DNA of 11,395 nt from Bryobacterales bacterium (lineage in GTDB: Bacteria; Cyanobacteriota; Vampirovibrionia; Obscuribacterales; Obscuribacteraceae): positions 1 through 11,395 of the forward strand of contig CAJCHQ010000651.1 of assembly GCA_903970295.1 (NCBI GenBank), given 5' to 3'. Both the position numbers and the translations under genes were made by a program. A model generated the notes under the pieces. It was not told the DNA's origin. It made no database searches and worked only from the letters and a program-made list of their open reading frames with translations. Below are positions 5,712-11,395 of this stretch, piece by piece. Every line of letters starts with the position of its first letter. Position 1 is the stretch's first letter.

Positions 5712-8408
5712 TCAGCGAGATTGATTCGTTGTCGCGAGTTCTAGAGATTGGAATGTCTTCGCCAAATCATTTTGCCGCCTAAACGCAACTCTGATCTCGA
5801 TCGCTTCGATGATCTTGTTGATACCACGTGCCTGGGAGGGCACCGGGTGCTTTTGGAAGAAGGCTCGCACTTCGTCCAGTTGCTGTTGGGTGTCCAGGGT
5901 GTTCATGGCCATGACCAGATTTAACATCAGATGCTCTGGAAACCGCCAGGCAATACGAATAATATGCTTTCTGACGAACTCCCAAGCCATCCCTCGGCCG
6001 GAGCGCTCCTCCATTATCGCCGCCACAAGGAGGGGAGCATCCTGCTTTTCGACTTTGCTGGTCAGACTCATTTTCAGAGTTTTTTCGATCAGCACTGGAT
6101 CCTGAAAGACACTCAGTGCCATCAAAGTGCTTTGCTTTCGCTCCGGAGTTTTCGAGCGTTGCCACAACGCTTCGATCTTCTCGTAGTCCTCATGATTACC
6201 GTTGTATGCGACGATTTTCAACATGGGCTCGTACAGCTCACTTTCGACCGCCGAAGCATCGTCATTGGTGAAATACTCGTTGGCCAACTTGCGGGCTTGC
6301 TCGATCACTTCTTTGTCTTGACCGATCGTGCCAAGAGTCAACAGCACTTCTGCGCGCTCACGCTTGACCAGGGCTGAATCGTCTTCAGCCGACAACCAAC
6401 CGAATTGCTTTTTTGCCAGAGCGAGTCGATCGCGCACGAACGAAGCGAACGGGGCACGTGCGTTATCGTCGACCAACAGATTCAATTCGTTGAACTGGTT
6501 GCAGATCACCGAAGTGACGTTGGGATCAGTCTCGTCTTTGTAGTAGGCGGTCAAGTCGAGATACTGCTTCACGGGTATCTGCCCGGAGAGAGCGAGATAG
6601 AACTGATCAGACAGAACCGACGACCGCTCGAGCACAGTCATTTGTTTGAGATGAGACATGATCTGTTTCAGATCTTTTGCTGAATATAAAACGCGAATAT
6701 AGCCTTCACCTCTGGCATTGACGAGAAACGGTGCCTTGATATTCTTGCCGAGATTACCGGTTTTTTGGGAAAACAAAATTTTCTGCGGAGCCCGAGTTTT
6801 CCCGTCAGAAAGGCTTCTTATCTGCAGCGGCACTTGCCAAACAGAGGCTGAATCTTGCGCTTTCGGATCGCTTAAGAAAACAAATCGTTTCTGCGACAAT
6901 GATGCTCTCGATTGCGAAGTGTCTACCGTAATTTGCGGAAAGCCTTTCTGATACACCCAGCTGCGCATGAGGTCCGAGACATTTTTGTGTGACGCGGCAG
7001 ACAGTGCCGTCCAAAGATTCTCAGGCGTTGCATTTGCGAATTCGTGACCAGATAGGTAGGTGCGAATGCCATTTCGGAACGTATCTTCGCCCAAAAAGCC
7101 TTCCAGCATGTACAAAACAGCCGCCCCTTTTTCGTATGTAATTTCATCGAAGACTTGATCGATTTGATCTGCATCTTTGATTTCTGCGTGAATCGGCTGA
7201 GTTGCTCGCAATGAATCGCTGAGCATCGACTGCTCTCTTTCGAGCGTGAACTGATTGCGATACTGCCAGGTCGGTTCTAGTATGTCGACCGCCTTGGTCG
7301 ACATCCATTCGGCAAAAGCCTCATTCAACCATAGATCATCCCACCACTGCATAGTGACCAGGTCACCGAACCACTGGTGGGCCATTTCGTGCGCCACATT
7401 AATCGCCACTTGTTGCTTCGCATCGAGGGAGATCGTCTTTTCATCGACCAAGAGCAGGTCTTCGCGAAAGGTGCAGGCGCCCAGATTCTCCATGGCACCC
7501 ATCGGAAAATCAGGAATTGCAATCAAGTCCAGTTTTTTCGCACAGTACGGGATGTTGAAATATTTTGTGTAATATTCGAGAACTTTTCCGGCGAGTGCAC
7601 GCGAGTAGCCTGTCATCAGCTCTTTGCCAGGTACGCACCAGATGCGGATCGGCACGCCGGCGGCATAGATAGGTTCAGACGGCACGATTTGCCCGATCAC
7701 CAGAGCGACGAGATAAGTCGACATCTTCGGCGTCTTCTCGAAAAACACGACTTTGCGTCTTTTCTCGTTATCGACCGTTTCTTTTGCAACCAGCGAATTC
7801 GATACGGCTGATTCGTTAGCGTTCATACTGCTCGAGATTGAAAAAGTCGCTTTGTATGCGGGTTCATCGAAGCAGGGAAACATTCGGCGCGCGTCAGTCG
7901 GCTCCATCTGTGTCGCACATATCCAACCGATACGACCTTCTGAGTCTGTCACTTTCTCGCGAAAAAACCCTTTCAATTTATCGTTCAGCGAACCTGCGAA
8001 TCGCAAAGTCAAGCTATACTGTCCCGGCTGAAACGGCTGTGAAGTTTCCAACATCACTTCTTCTAACTTCGGCTCGTAGTGCACTGACAGCTTTCTCGAT
8101 TTCGCATCGTTCGACGATTTATATTCCGCCTCCTCGATACGAATATCGGCAGAGTTCAGAACAATCTTTTTGGATGCACGCGTCACTTGCACCTGGATAG
8201 TTTCCTCGCCCCAAAATGACTTATCTTCAGGCTTTGGATCGAAGTAAAGTGTGTAAGCCGAGGGTTTCACATCTCCTGGCAGGCGTTGCTGTCGAGTTGA
8301 ATCTTCTTCGCCGGCTCGCACACCGACAGCTACGCCCGCGGTAATAAAAGAAGATAAGAGCAAGCCTCTGGTCAACGCTGCCAGGACTCTAGAATGGTGC
8401 CGAGCCAT
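5712..8408 (-). CDS. exported M1-family zinc aminopeptidase (ERAP/PepN-like)
   Basis: An 898-residue metallopeptidase that should remove N-terminal residues from peptides. Numbered from the chosen ATG, it has the exopeptidase motif GAMEN (304-308), the zinc site HEMAH (340-344), the third ligand Glu363 in NEAFAEW, and the transition-state Tyr425. It therefore appears catalytically complete. The N-terminal beta domain (~40-240) and a helical ERAP1-type C-terminal domain (from ~560) match the usual M1 size. The first ~33 residues form a Sec signal peptide (basic MARHHSR, hydrophobic core, likely cleavage after VRA), so it acts outside the cytoplasm. ATG 8408 is chosen because GGAGG lies 5 bases upstream; an in-frame TTG at 8426 would put that ribosome site inside the gene and spoil the signal peptide. 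It is convergent with the GT2 gene across 67 bases in which I see no hairpin with a U-tract. Confidence 0.93.
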   Translation of the reverse strand: MARHHSRVLAALTRGLLLSSFITAGVAVGVRAGEEDSTRQQRLPGDVKPSAYTLYFDPKPEDKSFWGEETIQVQVTRASKKIVLNSADIRIEEAEYKSSNDAKSRKLSVHYEPKLEEVMLETSQPFQPGQYSLTLRFAGSLNDKLKGFFREKVTDSEGRIGWICATQMEPTDARRMFPCFDEPAYKATFSISSSMNANESAVSNSLVAKETVDNEKRRKVVFFEKTPKMSTYLVALVIGQIVPSEPIYAAGVPIRIWCVPGKELMTGYSRALAGKVLEYYTKYFNIPYCAKKLDLIAIPDFPMGAMENLGACTFREDLLLVDEKTISLDAKQQVAINVAHEMAHQWFGDLVTMQWWDDLWLNEAFAEWMSTKAVDILEPTWQYRNQFTLEREQSMLSDSLRATQPIHAEIKDADQIDQVFDEITYEKGAAVLYMLEGFLGEDTFRNGIRTYLSGHEFANATPENLWTALSAASHKNVSDLMRSWVYQKGFPQITVDTSQSRASLSQKRFVFLSDPKAQDSASVWQVPLQIRSLSDGKTRAPQKILFSQKTGNLGKNIKAPFLVNARGEGYIRVLYSAKDLKQIMSHLKQMTVLERSSVLSDQFYLALSGQIPVKQYLDLTAYYKDETDPNVTSVICNQFNELNLLVDDNARAPFASFVRDRLALAKKQFGWLSAEDDSALVKRERAEVLLTLGTIGQDKEVIEQARKLANEYFTNDDASAVESELYEPMLKIVAYNGNHEDYEKIEALWQRSKTPERKQSTLMALSVFQDPVLIEKTLKMSLTSKVEKQDAPLLVAAIMEERSGRGMAWEFVRKHIIRIAWRFPEHLMLNLVMAMNTLDTQQQLDEVRAFFQKHPVPSQARGINKIIEAIEIRVAFRRQNDLAKTFQSLELATTNQSR

Positions 8409-8413
8409 CAATT

Positions 8414-8418
8414 CCTCC
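8414..8418 (-). promoter_or_regulatory. ribosome binding site deciding the peptidase start
   Basis: CCTCC on the plus strand reads GGAGG on the minus strand, 5 bases before the ATG at 8408. It supports that ATG over the upstream TTG at 8426. Confidence 0.75.
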
Positions 8419-8519
8419 ACAGACAAATTTAAGGGTTCAGTAGGCCAATCTCAGGTGCAGATTTAGCTGCTTGATGCTGGTAAGCTGAAAATTGTTGCCG
8501 CACGGCTGACATCGCTCGC

Positions 8520-8525
8520 TAAAAT
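8520..8525 (+). promoter_or_regulatory. -10 box placing transcription start at the DUF3370 start codon
   Basis: TAAAAT (5 of 6 to TATAAT) ends 8 bases before the ATG at 8534, so transcription would begin at or within a couple of bases of the start codon. A possible TTGCCG -35 at 8495-8500 leaves a long 19-base spacer. No Shine-Dalgarno sequence precedes the ATG and an in-frame TAG abuts it (8531-8533). Together these indicate a leaderless mRNA. Confidence 0.4.
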
Positions 8526-8533
8526 ATGCTTAG

Positions 8534-10264
8534 ATGACCACGAACAAAGCCGATTCGAAGCGACTGACTGTCTTGCAAACGGTCTTGCCTCTGCCAGGAT
8601 CGCTCGATGACACGCCGTGTTTCAACAGCAACAGCCCGGAGGTTGTGAGTCGCCCAGGAATTTTGCTTTCGACTTTTCCTGGAGAGAGAAAAGCCTTTCC
8701 TGATGCCCATCTGAATCATCCGCTGCGGGGCAGGATTTCGGTTTTTTTTCATCACATAACCGACGCTCACAAAACGAGCAACTCAGGCACTCTATATCTG
8801 GCACTGATCGTCGGCAATGCATCGGCGCAAAAAGTAACTTTACAAATGTCGAACGCGGTCAGCTATATGACCAATCCGGATGCGCCTTTCCGGAAGTTCC
8901 AAGCGGTGGAAGACAATGATGCCGGACAAATTTTTGCTGGCCCCGGAGACCGCGTGGCCCTGGATTTGTTGATGGGCGGGAAAGCGCTGGCAGAAGGAGC
9001 CGGCAAAATCACACTCGACACAGGGGAAATCAAGCTCTTAGCCTGCCAGCCTTTGCCTGTTAACACGCTGCTGCATCCGTTAAATGGGCGCACCGGATAT
9101 CTCACTCTCGATTGCGATGGTCCCGTGTATTTAGCTCATTTAGCTTTGTTCGCGCATGCCAGATTATTCGAGGGCGAGCAGGCTCCGAATTTAGAGGCAT
9201 GGAAAGAAGTGCTGGAAACGCAATCGCTGGTCGCACCGCGAGATCGGGCACCCAGCCCTGCGGGAGCGTCAGGTGAGTTGATTTACGGTCGCGTCGCTGG
9301 AATAGCCAGTGGCTCCAAATGGCACGGCATTCTTGCCAACGATGCCGCCGGCAGTCAATTATCACTCACACCAGGTCAAATATTGTCGTTTCCAATTAGC
9401 ACCGTCCCTGGTGGCACTGCCGGCACTGGTCAAGTGCAAGCGGCTCCGCTTCTAGCGCGATATGCCGATACGGCTTATCAGTCCAGTGGCAACTACGGAA
9501 TTTTTTACGAATTGCTCTTGCCGATTTACAACGGTACCGAGTCTGAAGAGCTGATCGGACTGACCTTGCAAAGCCCGCTGAAAGACTGGCACAGCCAGGA
9601 AAGTTTGCAATTCTTCGAGGCGCCGCCGGAGATAATCGTGTTCCGGGGAACGATCAAATTCACATGGCAAGATCACAAGGGAGCGCAGAGGAAATTAATT
9701 CATTTAGTTCATCGCCAGGGCCAGAGAATTAATCCTATTGCACAGCTGAAACTGGCTCCAGGCGCATTGCAAGAGCTCAAGCTCAGCTTCTACTATCCGG
9801 CAGACTGCACGCCTCCCCAGGTGTTGACGATTGCAGCACAAAAAACAGCGGATGGGCATGAGATGTCGACCAAATTAAGCGTGATATCATCTGAACTCAC
9901 TTTTCCGTCAGGAGGTAGCGACATGGGTTGGCTCGATAGATTATTTGGGCATCACGACGCGGCACCAGCACAACAAGCGCCGGCGCAGCAAGCACCCGCC
10001 ACAGCGCAAGCAACTATTCCACCTGAGCGTGTGGGCTTGAACGGTGAATACGATCAAAGCGGTCTCGCGAAACGCGTGGCTAAAGCCTTTGATGAGGCCG
10101 GTTTCGACGATCATCAAACCGTCTGGATTGCGCAAACCGGCACCACGGTTGTGCTCAAAGGAAAATGTCACGACCAGGATTTGCTCAACAAAATGGTGAG
10201 CATCGCCAAGAGCGTTCATGGCGCCGGTGCCGTAGAAACCAATCAAGTGACAATCGGCAAGTAG
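8534..10264 (+). CDS. DUF3370 protein with a fused C-terminal BON domain
   Basis: This 576-residue protein has two parts. Residues ~11-455 match my memory of DUF3370, a family of unknown function known chiefly from Cyanobacteriota. Its hallmarks are LPLPGSLDDTPCFNSNSPE (18-36), GILLSTFPG (42-50), DAHLNHPLRGRISVFFHH (57-74), SYMTNPDAPF (110-119) and FAGPGDRV (134-141). After a linker comes MGWLDRLFG (464-472), an Ala/Gln/Pro stretch, and ~505-574, which reads as a BON domain, a small fold that binds membranes or partner proteins. Unusually, there is no signal peptide, and an in-frame stop just before the ATG rules out a longer N-terminus. A strong ribosome binding site occurs inside the gene before Met464, so a second, BON-only product is possible. 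The stop is 27 bases before the degenerate CpaF-like gene, which suggests an operon. Function is unknown. Confidence 0.85.
   Translation: MTTNKADSKRLTVLQTVLPLPGSLDDTPCFNSNSPEVVSRPGILLSTFPGERKAFPDAHLNHPLRGRISVFFHHITDAHKTSNSGTLYLALIVGNASAQKVTLQMSNAVSYMTNPDAPFRKFQAVEDNDAGQIFAGPGDRVALDLLMGGKALAEGAGKITLDTGEIKLLACQPLPVNTLLHPLNGRTGYLTLDCDGPVYLAHLALFAHARLFEGEQAPNLEAWKEVLETQSLVAPRDRAPSPAGASGELIYGRVAGIASGSKWHGILANDAAGSQLSLTPGQILSFPISTVPGGTAGTGQVQAAPLLARYADTAYQSSGNYGIFYELLLPIYNGTESEELIGLTLQSPLKDWHSQESLQFFEAPPEIIVFRGTIKFTWQDHKGAQRKLIHLVHRQGQRINPIAQLKLAPGALQELKLSFYYPADCTPPQVLTIAAQKTADGHEMSTKLSVISSELTFPSGGSDMGWLDRLFGHHDAAPAQQAPAQQAPATAQATIPPERVGLNGEYDQSGLAKRVAKAFDEAGFDDHQTVWIAQTGTTVVLKGKCHDQDLLNKMVSIAKSVHGAGAVETNQVTIGK
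9911..9916 (+). promoter_or_regulatory. internal ribosome binding site within the DUF3370-BON gene
   Basis: GGAGGT sits 6 bases before an in-frame ATG at 9923 (Met464), exactly where the DUF3370 domain ends and the linker to the BON domain begins. It is one of the best Shine-Dalgarno sequences in the window, far better than anything before the full-length start. Confidence 0.55.
9923..10264 (+). CDS. possible separate BON-domain protein from an internal start
   Basis: Initiation at Met464 of the DUF3370-BON gene would yield a 113-residue protein. It starts MGWLDRLFGHHD, continues through an Ala/Pro/Gln linker, and ends in a BON domain (~residues 45-111 of this product). The start has GGAGGT at ideal spacing and the domain boundary coincides with it. 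It may be a second product of one gene, or the trace of two once separate genes whose intervening stop was lost. The larger frame is uninterrupted, so this entry overlaps it deliberately. Confidence 0.4.
   Translation: MGWLDRLFGHHDAAPAQQAPAQQAPATAQATIPPERVGLNGEYDQSGLAKRVAKAFDEAGFDDHQTVWIAQTGTTVVLKGKCHDQDLLNKMVSIAKSVHGAGAVETNQVTIGK
9962..9991 (+). repeat. two tandem 15-base units in the linker
   Basis: The units encode APAQQ twice in a row (residues 477-486), followed by another APA. The two copies differ at several third codon positions. This is a short low-complexity linker between DUF3370 and BON, typical of flexible tethers. Confidence 0.6.
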
Positions 10265-10291
10265 TACTCGCACCAAAAGCGGCGGGCACGT

Positions 10292-10933
10292 ATGGTGACA
10301 GAAGGTCGGGTATGGAAGCCGAATCACCAGAATCTCTGGCAAGCCGGTGCGCTAACACCGGCAATGTCGCTTATTCTGCAAGCGTGCGTGTGCGCTAACT
10401 TTAACATTCTTGTTTCTGGCACCGCTAATTCAGGCACAGCAGATCTGATTGAAGCTCTCTGCGCATGCATCGATGGGAAGATGGAACCCCCACCGAAGTC
10501 AGCGCTTCGATCCAGCCGCATCATTGACGCCTGCATGAATCTGGATAACGCAAAGCTCCTGCAGGTAATGAATAATAGCTTTCCCGGAAGCATTCTCACG
10601 ATTTGCGCGGATGCGCCAGCTAGCGCGGTAACGCAACTAGATAGCTTAGTTCATGCGGCTGATCCGCTTTTGTCCGAACTCGCAGTTAAAGAGCTGATCT
10701 GCGATGCAATTCGCCTGGTTATCCAAGTCCAGCGCATGTCAGACGGAATATGGCGAGTTATGCACATGTCAGAGCTGATCGGGAAGCCATATTTCCGAAA
10801 CCAGTACCAGCAATGCGATATATTTTTTTTCGATCAAGAGACCCGCACCCACATTGGCTCTGGTCTGCCACCAGCTTTTCTCGACCAATTAGAGCAGGCT
10901 TGTATTCCATTTAGTCTGACGTGGTTGAGCTAG
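10292..10933 (+). CDS. degenerate CpaF/GspE-family secretion ATPase homologue, probable pseudoenzyme
   Basis: This 213-residue protein aligns by eye with the C-terminal ATPase core of CpaF (Tad/type IV pilus motor family). GALTPAMSLILQACVCANFN (19-38) matches the stretch before Walker A. RII (76-78), LLQVMNN (89-95), GSILTICADAPASAVTQL (99-116), LVIQVQRMSDG (142-152), SELIG (160-164) and DIFFFDQ (176-182) follow the family order. The catalytic residues are gone. The Walker A loop GGTGSGKTT reads GTANSGTAD, the Walker B Glu is Cys81, both His-box histidines are lost (Phe, Cys), and ~40 residues holding the Asp box are missing between 52 and 72. The ~150-residue N-terminal region of CpaF is also absent. 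The frame is nevertheless intact. ATG 10292 has only a weak GGCGGG before it. It could be a regulatory subunit or a gene in slow decay. Confidence 0.7.
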   Translation: MVTEGRVWKPNHQNLWQAGALTPAMSLILQACVCANFNILVSGTANSGTADLIEALCACIDGKMEPPPKSALRSSRIIDACMNLDNAKLLQVMNNSFPGSILTICADAPASAVTQLDSLVHAADPLLSELAVKELICDAIRLVIQVQRMSDGIWRVMHMSELIGKPYFRNQYQQCDIFFFDQETRTHIGSGLPPAFLDQLEQACIPFSLTWLS

Positions 10934-11395
10934 AGTGAGCCAGCCAGTTTCAACTTAATCGGCCGAAACGTCTGACCAAGAAGGCGCGGTCAACGCTAGC
11001 TTCGCGAGCTTGAAATTGCTTGCACTGAAACCAGTGATGCCTGACTGAGGACAGAATATGGCTGCCCGTGAGGGTTTTACCCAATTCTTTCATTTACTTA
11101 ATACTTGTGATCTCAATCGGTGAGGAGTTGAATAGACCTACCAATTGTTCTTCACTCTTCCTCAGGTCCTTCTCCACTTCAAACGCTCCATGCTCTAAAT
11201 CGGACCTTTCGCCTTCAGTCAGCGCTGAACAATTGTTGCTAGTTTCGACCGACTCGTAATTCTCGCTAACATTCCTCAGCCTGTAGCGCAACTGACGCCT
11301 ACAGCCTGCCTTTGTTCGACGCCCGAAAACTCGACTTGGCTAGCGTCAACACTACTTCTGTGCACGTGAGTAACACCACTCGCGCAGAGCACCTC
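10934..11395. other. right-hand region with no convincing gene
   Basis: These 462 bases follow the CpaF-like gene. I see a small hairpin at 11023-11036 (CACTG-AAAC-CAGTG) and an imperfect one at 11281-11304 (CTGTAGCG / CGCCTACAG with one bulge), neither followed by a proper U-tract. On the minus strand a frame open from the right edge ends at a TGA at 11279-11277. It would be a 39-codon gene tail, but its sequence resembles nothing I know. A possible PAS remnant at 11094-11291 is listed separately. Confidence 0.5.
11094..11291 (-). pseudogene. possible remnant of a PAS-domain sensor gene
   Basis: A 65-codon minus-strand frame from a TTG ends with FEVEKDLRKSEEQLVGLF followed by NSSPIEI. This resembles the coiled linker and first strand of a PAS domain in many histidine kinases (RKSEEQLR.LFENSPIGI type). 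It stops after ITSIK, where the rest of the PAS fold should continue, and neither neighbouring frame restores it. There is no good ribosome binding site. It is either the broken end of a sensor gene or a chance likeness. Confidence 0.28.

Noticed and set aside
8409..8426. TTG start for the M1 aminopeptidase
   Set aside because: The GGAGG before ATG 8408 would be coding, and the signal peptide would gain an acidic N-terminus (MSVEEL).
11068..11259. 63-codon plus-strand frame with a hydrophobic start
   Set aside because: Opposite the PAS-like frame, low similarity to anything, no ribosome binding site; likely chance.

Overview
The window looks like a piece of chromosome from a cyanobacterial-lineage bacterium, possibly a non-photosynthetic relative (Vampirovibrionia/Obscuribacterales type). 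The main reason is a recognisable DUF3370 protein, a family I know chiefly from Cyanobacteriota. A weaker hint is that CGATCG, the core of the cyanobacterial HIP1 octamer, is over-represented. There are no photosynthesis genes to test this. I see no tRNA, rRNA, CRISPR array, insertion sequence or phage gene.

Layout. Bases 1-421 (minus strand) hold the first ~140 codons of a gene that runs off the left edge. A 313-base divergent spacer follows. A plus-strand cluster then carries a membrane ArnT/PMT-like glycosyltransferase (735-2507), a glutamine-dependent amidotransferase of the asparagine synthetase B family (2516-4456) and a polyprenyl-phosphate glycosyltransferase of the DPM1/ArnC type (4565-5644). 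Convergent to it is a large exported M1 zinc aminopeptidase (8408-5712, minus). Divergent from the peptidase is a DUF3370 protein fused in frame to a C-terminal BON domain (8534-10264), followed 27 bases later by a short CpaF/GspE-family secretion-ATPase homologue that has lost every catalytic motif (10292-10933). The last 460 bases are mostly non-coding, with a possible scrap of a PAS sensor gene.

How the genes may work together. The first cluster reads as an envelope-glycan decoration module. The GT2 enzyme would charge a lipid carrier with a sugar, the multi-pass enzyme would transfer it outside the membrane, and the amidotransferase could make asparagine or amidate a sugar acid. A near-identical palindromic element (CTTAAGGG core) lies upstream of both glycosyltransferase genes and suggests shared control.

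The most unusual part is the right-hand pair. The DUF3370-BON gene has no signal peptide, appears to be transcribed as a leaderless mRNA, and contains a strong internal ribosome binding site that could release the BON domain as a separate 113-residue protein. The adjacent secretion-ATPase homologue keeps the fold-defining sequence but lacks the Walker A lysine, the Asp box, the Walker B glutamate and the His box, so it is a probable pseudoenzyme. I know of no described system with this combination.
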